DNA of 64,000 nt from Rhodanobacter sp. (GCA_024711345.1 JANJTA010000006.1:1-64000); one strand, 5' to 3'; shown: positions 1-8,422, numbered from the stretch's first letter. Numbers and translations: made by a program. Notes: generated by a model from the letters alone, not told the origin.

Positions 1-229
1 AGCGTTCAGACATCCGATCATCGAAGATCCGCCAAGCCGATCCTTACGCGTGCAGGCTCACGCCGGGGGCGGGCCTAAGATACCGTTGCAGCTTGCGGCA
101 GATAAAACGGAACGGGGGCGCGAATCTACGGCGCTGGCGCAAAGCCAAGGGAGCCCGACGGCGTCACCCCGTTCCCACCGATGATCAGTCGGCGATTCTC
201 GTCCAGTCGCGAACCAGAATCGACACATA

Positions 230-254
230 AGGAGCCCGCTCGCGGGCGGTGCTC
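230..254. repeat. REP-like palindrome, single copy
   Basis: The sequence AGGAGCCCGCTCGCGGGC followed by GGTGCTC is the same unit that forms both arms of the repeat at 39354-39432 (there AGGAGCCCGCTTGCGGGCGATGCT). Its core GAGCCCGC/GCGGGC is self-complementary. It matches the general form of REP elements that recur in pseudomonad and xanthomonad genomes. Only one arm is clear here. Confidence 0.6.
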
Positions 255-287
255 TGGTTTGTCTCTGCGTTCTTGTGAAGAGCGTTC

Positions 288-452
288 AAGCAAGAGCTTT
301 CAAAGCAAGAGCTTTCGTGCGCCTGCGGCGCCCGAGTTACTTTCTCTTTGCGTGGCCAAAGAGAAAGTAACGGCGGTTTCTCTCGGGCAAGCGAGAGAAA
401 GTGACTCACCCTCCGAAGGAGGACGAAAGCTTTTGCTTCGAGGCTCTTGCTT
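288..452. repeat. Nested inverted-repeat element
   Basis: Outer arms of about 30 bp (288-318 and 423-452) are imperfect inverted copies built on the word AAGCAAGAGCTTTC. Inside are two perfect hairpins: GTTACTTTCTCTTTG (336-350) against its complement at 357-371, and TTTCTCTCG (377-385) against CGAGAGAAA (392-400). I know of similar GTTACTTTCTCT / AGAGAAAGTAAC blocks between genes of Xanthomonadales. It carries no open frame that looks real. Function unknown; an RNA structure or a non-autonomous repeat are both possible. Confidence 0.7.
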
Positions 453-488
453 CACGAGCCATCAAGCGCTCTCTACGAGAGAGAAAGC

Positions 489-1064
489 TCAGGCACCCAG
501 CGCCAACCGCGCCCCCAGATCCAGCAACGGCGCCGCGATCAGCAGCCGCGCCAGCAGCAGCGCGATCATCACCGCCATCGGCGCAAAGTCGATCTGGCCG
601 ACGATCAGCCGGCCATGCAGCGGGCGCAGCAGCGGGGCGACGATGCTGCCGGCCAGCTGCAGCATGGGGTGGCGGCGGTCCACGGCGAACATGCTCAGCA
701 GCGACCAGCCGAAGATCAGCACCAGGTAGCACAGCAGCATGAAATCGAGCAGTTCGGCCAGCGACAGCACGATCAGGCCGAACGGGTGCGGCATCACCCC
801 GAGCAGGGCGAACAGCAGCAGGCGTTTCAGCAGCATCGCCAGCCACGCCAGCAGCAGGGCGGCCAGGTTGAGCCGGCGCCAGTTCGGCAGCACGCGGCGG
901 ATCGGTGCCAGCACCGGGTTGGTGCTGCGGTAGACGAACTGGCTCAGCGGGTTGTGGAAGTCCGCGCGGCAGGCTTCCGCCGCCACGCGCAGCAGCAACA
1001 GCACGACCACCGCGTCGAACGCCAGGTCGAGCAGCAGGGACAGCGCATTCAGCAGGTAGCTCAC
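489..1064 (-). CDS. yggT: YggT family membrane protein
   Basis: A 191-aa inner-membrane protein with two YggT repeats, each made of paired hydrophobic helices (about residues 5-25, 65-90, 100-125, 155-185) separated by arginine-rich cytoplasmic loops such as the NPVLAPIRRVLP and SIVAPLLRPLHG segments, which are the hallmark of the family. The biochemical role of YggT is not settled; family members have been linked to osmotic stress and to cell-division or membrane-organisation genes. The gene begins with GTG and overlaps the proC stop codon by four bases (GTGA), so the two are translationally coupled, the arrangement common in gammaproteobacteria. Confidence 0.9.
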   Translation of the reverse strand: MSYLLNALSLLLDLAFDAVVVLLLLRVAAEACRADFHNPLSQFVYRSTNPVLAPIRRVLPNWRRLNLAALLLAWLAMLLKRLLLFALLGVMPHPFGLIVLSLAELLDFMLLCYLVLIFGWSLLSMFAVDRRHPMLQLAGSIVAPLLRPLHGRLIVGQIDFAPMAVMIALLLARLLIAAPLLDLGARLALGA

Positions 1065-1885
1065 GGCAGTTTGTCCAGTTCGGCGGCGAGTTCAGCGCCG
1101 CGTCGGGTGGCCGCCGCCATGGCGCGGGCGACGACGTGCGGCAGGCCGTCGGCGGCGAAGCTTTCCAGCGCGGCCTGGGTGGTGCCGTTGGGCGAGGTGA
1201 CGCGCCGGCGCAGCAGCGCCGGGTCCTCGCCGCCTTCGACCAGCATGCGACCGGCGCCGAGGCAGGTCTGCGCGGCGAGCGCGCGCGCGGTATCGCGCGG
1301 CAGGCCCTGCGCCACCGCGGCGGCCTCCAGCGCCTCGACCACGGCGAAGAAGTACGCCGGGCCGGAACCGGACAGCGCGGTGACGGTGTCCATCAGCGCC
1401 TCGTCGTCGATCCAGCGGGTGAGCCCGGCGGCGTCGAGGATGTGCTGCGCCTGCGCCTTCTGCGCCGCACTTACCCGGCGGTTGGCGCACAGGCCGGTGG
1501 CGCCGGCGCCGATCAGCGCCGGCGTGTTGGGCATGCAGCGCACGATCGGCAGGCTGCTGCCGAACCAGCGCTCCAGCTGGTCCAGCCGCACGCCGGCGGC
1601 GATCGAGATCAGCAGCGGCCGCTGGCGCTGCAGGATGTCGTGCAGATCGGCGTGGATCGACGGCATCACCTGCGGTTTCACCGCCAGCAGGATCACCTCG
1701 GCGTCCGCCACCGCCAGCCGGTTCTCGGCGTAGCAGGCGATGCCGAAGTCGCGGCCCAGCGCCTGGCGCGCCTCGGCCAGCGGCTCGGCCACGCTGAGGC
1801 TGGCCGGCGCCACGCCGGTTTTCAGCAGGCCGCCGATCAGGCTGCGCGCCATGTTGCCGCCGCCGATGAAGGCAATTCGTGTCAT
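1061..1885 (-). CDS. proC: Pyrroline-5-carboxylate reductase
   Basis: A 274-aa cytoplasmic enzyme that reduces 1-pyrroline-5-carboxylate to proline with NAD(P)H, the last step of proline synthesis. The N-terminus MTRIAFIGGGNMARSLIGG is the Rossmann dinucleotide fold with its GxGxxA-type loop; the central part (VKPQVMPSI, then ISIAAGV) and the C-terminal dimerisation domain with VTALSGSGPAYFF and VTSPNGTTQAALE are family signatures. The start was chosen at the ATG preceded by AGGAG (just upstream, 1890s); longer upstream reading is not supported. Length is normal for ProC. It is followed by yggT with a 4-base overlap. The usual neighbour yggS is absent here. Confidence 0.96.
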   Translation of the reverse strand: MTRIAFIGGGNMARSLIGGLLKTGVAPASLSVAEPLAEARQALGRDFGIACYAENRLAVADAEVILLAVKPQVMPSIHADLHDILQRQRPLLISIAAGVRLDQLERWFGSSLPIVRCMPNTPALIGAGATGLCANRRVSAAQKAQAQHILDAAGLTRWIDDEALMDTVTALSGSGPAYFFAVVEALEAAAVAQGLPRDTARALAAQTCLGAGRMLVEGGEDPALLRRRVTSPNGTTQAALESFAADGLPHVVARAMAAATRRGAELAAELDKLP

Positions 1886-2240
1886 GCAGGGCTCCTCATC
1901 CGTCCAGACCACGTACCTTACCGGAGCCGGCACGCGAGCGACGGGTTTTGCCGGCGCAAGGCCGCGTGCCTGGGTGCCGTCGGAGCCGGCTGGCGATTTT
2001 TCGACCGGGTGCGCAAACCGCGTCGGCAGTTTGCGCAAGGAGGGCGGAAAGACTGGCCGCACAGCCGCTTGCCCGAGTAGTATCGACGCGGCTACAGGGG
2101 TGCGGAAAGCTCGTCCAGCTGGTGTCGCGGTGCCGGTCGCCATGCGTTGCGGCGCATTACACCTGCGGATGCCGTCCGGCCCCGGATGTGGCAGACGAAT
2201 CCATGCCATCCAGACGATCGGTTGAGGGGGAAACGACTTC
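1886..2240. promoter_or_regulatory. Divergent control region between proC and pilT
   Basis: This 355-bp gap separates the divergent starts of proC and pilT and must carry both promoters. I see a strong ribosome binding site for pilT (GAGGGGG, about 2224-2230) but no unambiguous -35/-10 pair and no gene. Several short GC-rich inverted repeats (for example CCGGAGCCGG) are present but not diagnostic. Confidence 0.4.
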
Positions 2241-3278
2241 ATGGACATTGCCGAACTGCTTGCCTTCTCGGTGAAGAACAAGGCCTCGGACCTGCACCTG
2301 TCCGCCGGGCTGCCGCCGATGATCCGCGTGGATGGCGACGTCCGCCGCATCAACATCCCCGCGCTCGAGCACAAGCAGGTGCACTCGCTGATCTACGACA
2401 TCATGTCGGACAAGCAGCGGCGCGACTACGAGGAGTTCTTCGAGACCGACTTCTCGTTCGAGATTCCCGGTCTGGCGCGCTTCCGCGTCAACGCGTTCAA
2501 CCAGAACCGTGGCGCCGGCGCGGTGTTCCGCACCATTCCGTCCGAGGTGCTGACGCTGGAGGACCTCGGCGCGCCGCGCATCTTCAAGGAGCTGATCGAG
2601 CAGCCGCAGGGCCTGATCCTGGTGACCGGGCCGACCGGCTCGGGCAAGTCGACCACGCTGGCGGCGATGGTCGACCACATCAACAAGAACGAATACGGGC
2701 ACATGCTCACGATCGAGGACCCGATCGAGTTCGTGCACACCTCGCAGAAGTGCCTGGTCAACCAGCGCGAGATCCATCGCGACACGCTGGGCTTCAACGA
2801 GGCGCTGCGCTCGGCGCTGCGCGAAGACCCGGACTACATCCTGGTCGGCGAGTTGCGCGACCTGGAGACCATCCGCCTGGCGCTGACCGCGGCGGAAACC
2901 GGCCATCTGGTGTTCGCCACCGTGCACACCAGCTCGGCGGCGAAGACCATCGACCGCATCATCGACGTGTTCCCCGCCGGCGAGAAGCCGATGGTGCGCT
3001 CGATGCTGTCCGAGTCGCTGCGCGCGGTGATCTCCCAGTCGCTGCTGAAGAAGGTCGGCGGCGGGCGCATCGCGGCGCACGAGATCATGGTCGGCATCCC
3101 GGCCATCCGCAACCTGATCCGCGAGGACAAGGTGGCGCAGATGTACTCCTCGATCCAGACCGGCCAGCAGTTCGGCATGCAGACGCTGGACCAGTGCCTG
3201 CAGGACCTGGTCAAGCGCGGCCTGGTGACCCGCCAGCAGGCGCAGGGCTACGCCAAGAACAAGGACAATTTCAAATGA
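2241..3278 (+). CDS. pilT: Type IV pilus retraction ATPase PilT
   Basis: A 345-aa hexameric cytoplasmic motor that depolymerises the type IV pilus and powers twitching motility. The N-terminal PAS-like domain carries SDLHLSAGLPPM; the ATPase domain has the Walker A loop GPTGSGKST near residue 130, the Asp box TIEDPIEFVH, a Walker B region with LVGELRDLETI, and the His box TGHLVFATVHT. The C-terminal motif AIRNLIRE, essential for retraction in known PilT proteins, is present, which separates it from pilU. The start ATG follows GAGGGGG. pilU lies downstream on the same strand, with an inverted repeat between them. Confidence 0.97.
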   Translation: MDIAELLAFSVKNKASDLHLSAGLPPMIRVDGDVRRINIPALEHKQVHSLIYDIMSDKQRRDYEEFFETDFSFEIPGLARFRVNAFNQNRGAGAVFRTIPSEVLTLEDLGAPRIFKELIEQPQGLILVTGPTGSGKSTTLAAMVDHINKNEYGHMLTIEDPIEFVHTSQKCLVNQREIHRDTLGFNEALRSALREDPDYILVGELRDLETIRLALTAAETGHLVFATVHTSSAAKTIDRIIDVFPAGEKPMVRSMLSESLRAVISQSLLKKVGGGRIAAHEIMVGIPAIRNLIREDKVAQMYSSIQTGQQFGMQTLDQCLQDLVKRGLVTRQQAQGYAKNKDNFK

Positions 3279-3282
3279 GGCG

Positions 3283-3374
3283 GGGATTCGGGATACGTGA
3301 TTCGGGATGGGCAAGAGCCAGGACCCGATCCCCGATGCCCGGCGGTTTTTTTCGAATCCCGTATCCCGAATCCC
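3283..3374. repeat. Inverted repeat of the GGGATTCGGGATACG family
   Basis: The left arm GGGATTCGGGATACGTGATT (3283-3302) pairs with a right arm ending CGTATCCCGAATCCC (about 3353-3374), 21 of 22 bases complementary. It fills nearly all of the pilT-pilU gap. The structure could reduce read-through or stabilise the 3' end of pilT mRNA. The word GATTCGGGAT recurs between genes in Xanthomonadales. Confidence 0.75.
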
Positions 3375-3386
3375 TGAGGTAACGCC

Positions 3387-4553
3387 ATGAGCGACTTCGA
3401 TTTCACCTCCTTCCTGAAGTTGATGGTGCACAAGAAGGCCTCCGACCTGTTCATCACGGCAGGCGTGGCGCCTTCGATGAAGGTGCAGGGCCGCATCGTG
3501 CCGATCACGCAGAGCCCGCTCTCGATCCAGCAGGCGCGGGACATGGTGCTCAACGTGATGACTCCGGGTCAGCGCGAGGAGTTCGAGAAGACCCACGAGT
3601 GCCAGTTCGCGATCTCCGCGCAGGGCGTGGGCCGCTTCCGCGTGTCGTGCTTCTACCAGCGCAACTGCGTGGGCATGGTGCTGCGCCGGATCGAGTCGAA
3701 GATCCCCACCATCGAGGAGCTGACGCTGCCGCCGGTGATCAAGCAGCTGGCGATGACCAAGCGCGGCATCATCGTGTTCGTCGGCGCCACCGGTTCGGGC
3801 AAATCGACCTCGCTGGCGGCGATGATCGGCTACCGCAACCAGAACTCGACGGGGCACATCATCACCATCGAGGACCCGATCGAGTACGTGCACAAGCACG
3901 AGGGCTGCATCATCACCCAGCGCGAGGTCGGCATCGACACCGACAGCTGGGACAATGCGCTGAAGAACACCCTGCGCCAGGCGCCGGACGTGATCATGAT
4001 CGGCGAAGTCCGCACCCGCGAGGGCATGGACCACGCCATCGCCTTCGCCGAAACCGGCCACCTGGTGCTGTGCACGCTGCACGCGAACAACGCCAACCAG
4101 GCGATGGATCGCATCCTGCACTTCTTCCCCGAGGATCGCCGCCAGCAGCTGCTGATGGACCTGTCGCTGAACCTGAAGGGCATCGTGGCGCAGCAGCTGA
4201 TCCCGACGCCCGACGGCAAGGCGCGCCGGGTCGCCGTGGAGATCCTGCTGGGCACGCCGCTGGTGCAGGACTACATCCGCCAGGGCGAGATCCACAAGCT
4301 GAAGGAAGTGATGAAGGAGTCCACCCTGCTCGGCATGAAGACCTTCGACCAGAGCCTGGTCGAGCTGTACCACGCCGGCGAGATCAGCTACGAGGACGCG
4401 CTGCGCTACGCCGACAGTTCCAACGAGGTGCGCCTGCGCATCAAGCTGGCCCAGGGCGGCGACGCGCATACGCTGTCGCAGGGCCTGGAAGGCGTCGAGC
4501 TGGAAGAAAGCCCCGACTCGCAGAACTTCAACAGCAACTTCCTCAACCGCTGA
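3387..4553 (+). CDS. pilU: PilT-like pilus ATPase PilU
   Basis: A 388-aa PilT paralogue that assists PilT-dependent pilus retraction under load. It has the same two-domain layout: N-terminal ASDLFITAGVAPSM, Walker A GATGSGKST near residue 133, Asp box TIEDPIEYVH, GEVRTREGM Walker B region and the His box TGHLVLCTLHA. It lacks the AIRNLIRE motif, carrying LVQDYIRQGE at that place, and has the longer C-terminal tail (ending SQNFNSNFLNR) typical of PilU. Start ATG lies behind GAGGTAACGCC. A strong intrinsic terminator follows 18 bases after the stop, closing the pilTU unit. Confidence 0.95.
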   Translation: MSDFDFTSFLKLMVHKKASDLFITAGVAPSMKVQGRIVPITQSPLSIQQARDMVLNVMTPGQREEFEKTHECQFAISAQGVGRFRVSCFYQRNCVGMVLRRIESKIPTIEELTLPPVIKQLAMTKRGIIVFVGATGSGKSTSLAAMIGYRNQNSTGHIITIEDPIEYVHKHEGCIITQREVGIDTDSWDNALKNTLRQAPDVIMIGEVRTREGMDHAIAFAETGHLVLCTLHANNANQAMDRILHFFPEDRRQQLLMDLSLNLKGIVAQQLIPTPDGKARRVAVEILLGTPLVQDYIRQGEIHKLKEVMKESTLLGMKTFDQSLVELYHAGEISYEDALRYADSSNEVRLRIKLAQGGDAHTLSQGLEGVELEESPDSQNFNSNFLNR

Positions 4554-4571
4554 AACGCCCCACCGTCGGCA

Positions 4572-4596
4572 AAAAAGGCGCCTCCGGGCGCCTTTT
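4572..4596 (+). terminator. Rho-independent terminator of pilTU
   Basis: AAAAAGGCGCC, loop TCC(G), then GGCGCCTTTTT: an 11-bp stem with a U tract, 18 bases behind the pilU stop. Confidence 0.9.
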
Positions 4597-4665
4597 TCGT
4601 TTTGGACGTTGTCGAGCGAGGCGTGGCGGCCTCTTGCCCTTCGGGAGGGTAGCTGCGCATTTTGT

Positions 4666-4689
4666 TACGAAATCGTTGACGATTTCGTA
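4666..4689. promoter_or_regulatory. Perfect 24-bp palindrome, candidate operator
   Basis: TACGAAATCGT and its exact complement ACGATTTCGTA are separated by TG. It stands about 175 bp upstream of the Oar-like receptor start, has no U tract, and is distinct from the preceding terminator. Half-sites with a central CG resemble LacI/TetR-type operators. No regulator gene is adjacent, so the partner is unknown. Confidence 0.45.
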
Positions 4690-4864
4690 CTTTCTTGTTA
4701 TCAACGCTCCGGGGATTTCCTTTGCCGGTTTAGCTGACCAGGGAGCGCGGCGGGCCGTTTCCCGTCCGTGGGTTCGCTGCGTCCGGCAGGGGTCTTTGTT
4801 GCTGCAATTCGTAAAATCTTGCGGTCCGTTCGATCGTCATTCGCAATTCTTCATGGGGAAAACA

Positions 4865-7800
4865 ATGAATAAGTTTCCGAGTAACGCACGGCATCTGCTG
4901 CGTCTTTCCGCGCTGTCGGTAGCGCTGGGCGTGTCGCTGGCCGGTACCGCGCTGGCGCAGTCCAACATCACCGGCTCCATCTTCGGCCAGGTCGGCGCGA
5001 AGCAGGGCGATACGGTGCTGATCCAGAACACGGACACCGGCTTTACGCGTTCGACCACGGTGGACGCCAGCGGCCGCTACCGCTTTTCGTCCCTGCCGGT
5101 CGGCAATTACAAGGTCACGCTGCAGAATCACGGAGCCACGGTCAGCAGTCGCGACAATATCGCCGTGGTGATCTCGGGCGGTTCGGAAGTGTCGTTCGCC
5201 TCGCCGGAACAGACCACCGAACTGGGAGCGGTTTCAGTCACCGCCTCCGCGCTGCCGGTCATCGACGTGTCGTCGGTGGACACTCGCACCGTGCTGACGG
5301 CTGAGCAGTTGCAGAAGCTGCCGCTGTCGCGCGACGTGCTGGCCGCGGCATTGCTGGCTCCCGGCGTCATCCAGGGTTCGAGTTACAACGCGCCGAGCTT
5401 CGGCGGTTCGGCGGCTTCCGAGAACGCCTACTACATCAACGGTTACGCGGTCACCAACCCGCTGACCTCGATCGGCCTGTCGACCTTGCCGTTCGATGCC
5501 ATCGACCAGGAACAGGTGCTGACCGGCGGCTACGGTGCCGAGTTCGGCCGTTCCACCGGCGGCGTGATCAACATCGTGACCAAGCGCGGCAGCAACGAGT
5601 GGAAGGCCGGCGTCTACAGCATCTGGGAACCGCAGGCACTGCGTTCCGACCCGCGCAACATCTACTTCGCCAACACCGGGTTCTACGGCTCGGGCAGCCG
5701 CACGCCGACCGACGGCACGCTCTACCTGAACCGCAATCGTGCGCAGTACTGGACTTCCACCGTGGGCGCCTACGTCGGCGGTCCGCTGATCCAGGACAAG
5801 CTGTTCTTCTATGCGAATGCCGAGGTCGGCCGGCAGGAAGGCAACAGCGTCCGCTACTACACCAACTCCTCGGCGGCGAACCTCAAGCAGGCCTGGAACG
5901 ACTATTCCTACAAGAAGCCGCGCTGGACGGCCAAGGTCGACTGGAACATCAACGACAGCAACATCCTCGAGTTGACCGGCATCTCCGACAAGACTCTGTA
6001 CGATGCCAAGTACTCGCCGTACAGCTACACCGACGACACCCATACAGACACGCAGACCGGCGGCGTCTACACCAAGGACGGCGGCGAGCTCTACATCGGC
6101 AAGTACACCAGCTACCTCACCGATGACCTGACCCTGTCCGCGCTGTACGGCACGCAGAAGATCGACCACATCAGCACGCCCTGGGGCTACGATCCGGCCT
6201 GCCCGTACATCTCGGTGAATTCCCAGACCGCGGCCCCCGGCCAGACCTACAACACCTGCCAGAAGAGCACCGCGCTCATCCTGGTGCCGGGAGCCCAGGA
6301 CAAGACCCGTGGCGGCCGCCTGGACATCGAGTACCGCATCGGCGACCACGACATCCGCGTGGGTTTCGACAAGCAGATCGCCGATTCGCTGACCGGCAAG
6401 AGCTACCCCGGCGGCTACGGCTGGATCTACGGCTGGCAGGCGAACCCCGCCGGGGCGATCGACACCGGCAACGGCGTGGGCTCGCCGGCCTCGGCCGGTG
6501 GGCTGGGCACACAGGGCTACTACGTCTACCGCTACTACAGCACCCAGCTGGCCAAGGTGAAGACCGAGCAGGAGGCGCAGTACGTCGAAGATCGCTGGCA
6601 GGTGAACAACAGCCTGCTGCTCTCGCTCGGTCTGCGCAACGAGCAGTTCACCAACTACAACAGCAGCAACCAGCCGTTCGCGCGTCAGCGCCACCAGCTG
6701 GCGCCGCGGCTGGGCGTTTCGTGGGACGTGTTCGGCGACTCCAGCCTCAAGGTGTTCGCCAACGCCGGCCGCTACCACCTGGCGATGCCGAACAACGTGG
6801 CTGTGCGCGGCGCATCCGGTTCGCTGATCACCAGCGAGTACTTCACCTATACCGGCGTCGATCCGCGCACCGGTGCACCGACCGGCCTCAGCCCGATCGC
6901 CGTGGACCGCAGCAAGGGCTACACCTGCGGCAACACCAACCTGGTCTCGACCAACCTCGAGTGTGGCGAGGCACCTGATCCGCGCACGGTGGCGGCCAAG
7001 GGCATGAAGTCGCACTTCCAGGACGAGTACATCCTCGGTGCGGAATACCAGGTCAGCCCGACCTACGTGGCGGGTGCCAAGGTCACCGTGCGCAAGCTGC
7101 GCAGCGCGATCGACGATACCTGCACCCAGACGCTGGGTGGCCGCTGCTTCCTGTTCAACCCGGGCCAGGCCAACACCTTCCTGCTGGAACAGGCCGACGG
7201 CAGCTTCATCGAGGCGCACTACACCAACGCCCAGCTCGGTTTCCCCAAGCTGAAGCGCAAGTACGCCGCGCTGGACCTGTTCGTGGAGCATCCGTTCGCC
7301 GACAAGTGGTACGGCAAGATCGGCTACACCCTGTCGCACAACTACGGCAACACCGAAGGCCAGCTGCTGTCCGACCTGGATACCGGCGCCGGCGGCCAGG
7401 CCGACGTGTCGGTGACCCAGGACTGGGACAAGCCGCAGCTGATGGTGGGCTCCAACGGTTCGCTGCCGAACGACCGCAGGCACCAGATCCGCGCGTTCGG
7501 CTACTACCAGTTCAGCAAGGAATGGCGCGTCGGTTCCACCGTGCAGGTGGCGTCCGGCCGTCCCAAGAGCTGCCTCAGCTTCTGGCCGGATACGACCACC
7601 AAGGGCATCTACAACTCGTCCAGCTACCACTACTGCGGCCTGAACATCACGGGTTCGCAGGTCGTGTTCGCGCCGCGCGGCACCAGCGGCACCACGCCGT
7701 GGACCTACCGTCTGGACCTCAACGCGGCGTACACGCCGGGCTGGGCGGACAACAAGCTTACGATGCAGGTTGACGTGCTCAACGTGCTGAATCGCCAGAC

Positions 7801-7921
7801 GCCGCAGTACTACAACATGCGTTACGGGAGCAACCGCACCACAGTGAATCCCCTCTACGGCCGGGTGTTGGACTACACCAACCCGCGGACGGTGCGCTTC
7901 ACCGTGCGTTACGACTTCTGA
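4865..7921 (+). CDS. Oar-like TonB-dependent receptor
   Basis: A 1018-aa outer-membrane protein. Residues 1-31 form a signal peptide (cleavage after ALA, before QSNITG). Residues about 34-110 form a carboxypeptidase-regulatory-like beta domain (QNTDTGFTRSTTVDASGRY, then VGNYKVTL), as in Myxococcus Oar and related receptors. Next come a plug (about 130-240, with LTGGYGAEFGRSTGGVINIV) and a long beta-barrel ending in the aromatic RYDF. I chose ATG 4865 because GGGGAAAAC lies just upstream; ATG 4853 would add four residues. The gene is monocistronic between two terminators. The substrate is unknown; Oar-type receptors are proposed to handle large peptides or polymers. Confidence 0.9.
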   Translation: MNKFPSNARHLLRLSALSVALGVSLAGTALAQSNITGSIFGQVGAKQGDTVLIQNTDTGFTRSTTVDASGRYRFSSLPVGNYKVTLQNHGATVSSRDNIAVVISGGSEVSFASPEQTTELGAVSVTASALPVIDVSSVDTRTVLTAEQLQKLPLSRDVLAAALLAPGVIQGSSYNAPSFGGSAASENAYYINGYAVTNPLTSIGLSTLPFDAIDQEQVLTGGYGAEFGRSTGGVINIVTKRGSNEWKAGVYSIWEPQALRSDPRNIYFANTGFYGSGSRTPTDGTLYLNRNRAQYWTSTVGAYVGGPLIQDKLFFYANAEVGRQEGNSVRYYTNSSAANLKQAWNDYSYKKPRWTAKVDWNINDSNILELTGISDKTLYDAKYSPYSYTDDTHTDTQTGGVYTKDGGELYIGKYTSYLTDDLTLSALYGTQKIDHISTPWGYDPACPYISVNSQTAAPGQTYNTCQKSTALILVPGAQDKTRGGRLDIEYRIGDHDIRVGFDKQIADSLTGKSYPGGYGWIYGWQANPAGAIDTGNGVGSPASAGGLGTQGYYVYRYYSTQLAKVKTEQEAQYVEDRWQVNNSLLLSLGLRNEQFTNYNSSNQPFARQRHQLAPRLGVSWDVFGDSSLKVFANAGRYHLAMPNNVAVRGASGSLITSEYFTYTGVDPRTGAPTGLSPIAVDRSKGYTCGNTNLVSTNLECGEAPDPRTVAAKGMKSHFQDEYILGAEYQVSPTYVAGAKVTVRKLRSAIDDTCTQTLGGRCFLFNPGQANTFLLEQADGSFIEAHYTNAQLGFPKLKRKYAALDLFVEHPFADKWYGKIGYTLSHNYGNTEGQLLSDLDTGAGGQADVSVTQDWDKPQLMVGSNGSLPNDRRHQIRAFGYYQFSKEWRVGSTVQVASGRPKSCLSFWPDTTTKGIYNSSSYHYCGLNITGSQVVFAPRGTSGTTPWTYRLDLNAAYTPGWADNKLTMQVDVLNVLNRQTPQYYNMRYGSNRTTVNPLYGRVLDYTNPRTVRFTVRYDF

Positions 7922-7980
7922 ACGTAGTGGATGACGCGGGTTTGGCCTGAGGGGGCCAATGCCGAAGCATCTCCCCTTGA

Positions 7981-8007
7981 GCCGCCGGGTTTCCCGGCGG
8001 CTTTTTT
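7981..8007 (+). terminator. Terminator of the Oar-like receptor gene
   Basis: GCCGCCGGG, loop TTT, CCCGGCGGC followed by seven T: a 9-bp GC stem with a U tract, 60 bases after the stop. Confidence 0.92.
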
Positions 8008-8044
8008 TATTCGGGCGCGTTTCTTGTCGGCTCGGCGGCTACTT

Positions 8045-8422
8045 CTACTTCTCCGCCGGCGGCGTGCCGCCGACGGTCAGGCCGCTGGAGTCCACGCTCT
8101 TCACGCCCTTGACCATCCGGGCGACGCGTTCGGCGTGGTCCTTCTGTGTCTGCGAAGTCACCGTGCCGCTCAGCGTGACCACGCCATCGTGGGTCGAGAC
8201 CGAAATGTCGGTGGCCGGGATGCCCTTGGTGGTGCCGAACTCGGATTTCACCTTGGTGGTGATCCAGGCATCGGCCGCCTTGTCCGGCACGGTCTGGTTC
8301 TCGGAGGATTGCTGCATGCGCGCGCCGGCGTCCTGGGCTGCGACCTGGCCGAACGGGATGGCCGCGAAGGCGAACACGAGGGTGGTGGCATACAAGCTGT
8401 GGCGGATCGTGGAAGTGCGCAT
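8045..8422 (-). CDS. BON-domain periplasmic protein
   Basis: A 125-aa exported protein. Residues 1 to about 26 are a Sec signal peptide (hydrophobic LYATTLVFAFAAIPF, cleaved near AQDAG). The remainder is one BON domain: DAWITTKVKSEFGTTKGI, DISVSTHDGVVTLSGTV and VKGVKSVDSSGLTV give the alpha-beta pattern with the conserved central glycine. BON proteins such as OsmY act in the periplasm in osmotic or envelope stress and may bind phospholipid; OsmY has two BON domains whereas this has one. The start is the ATG behind AAGGAG (8425-8435); upstream in-frame sequence lacks a signal. It stands alone, convergent with the Oar-like receptor. Confidence 0.85.
   Translation of the reverse strand: MRTSTIRHSLYATTLVFAFAAIPFGQVAAQDAGARMQQSSENQTVPDKAADAWITTKVKSEFGTTKGIPATDISVSTHDGVVTLSGTVTSQTQKDHAERVARMVKGVKSVDSSGLTVGGTPPAEK

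Larger units (their letters stand above)
1..488. other. Intergenic stretch rich in repeats, no gene seen
   Basis: No convincing coding sequence. Positions 1-225 show nothing I can name. A REP-like hairpin lies at 230-254 and a nested inverted-repeat block at 288-452 (separate entries); a short CTCTCT/AGAGAG hairpin at 469-483 sits just before the end of the minus-strand yggT gene and may serve as its transcription terminator region. Confidence 0.6.
4554..4864. other. Intergenic region between pilU and the Oar-like receptor
   Basis: This 311-bp gap holds the pilU terminator (4572-4596) and a perfect 24-bp palindrome (4666-4689), each listed separately. Downstream of the palindrome the sequence is AT-richer than the average of the window and should carry the receptor promoter, but I cannot place a certain -35/-10 pair. 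Confidence 0.5.

Noticed and set aside
1-180. Possible end of an upstream gene
   Set aside because: No reading frame of convincing composition or with a known C-terminus could be found.
2157-4469. Minus-strand 770-residue open frame opposite pilT and pilU
   Set aside because: Low-complexity His/Arg/Leu/Val translation with no domain, in conflict with two certain genes.
3599-4852. Plus-strand open frame through pilU that joins the Oar-like receptor
   Set aside because: It is an out-of-frame shadow of pilU; the receptor proper starts at 4865 with its own signal peptide and ribosome site, after a strong terminator.
5234-7630. Minus-strand 798-residue open frame opposite the Oar-like receptor
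   Set aside because: Val/Gly/Arg-rich shadow; the plus-strand receptor has a full signal, plug and barrel.
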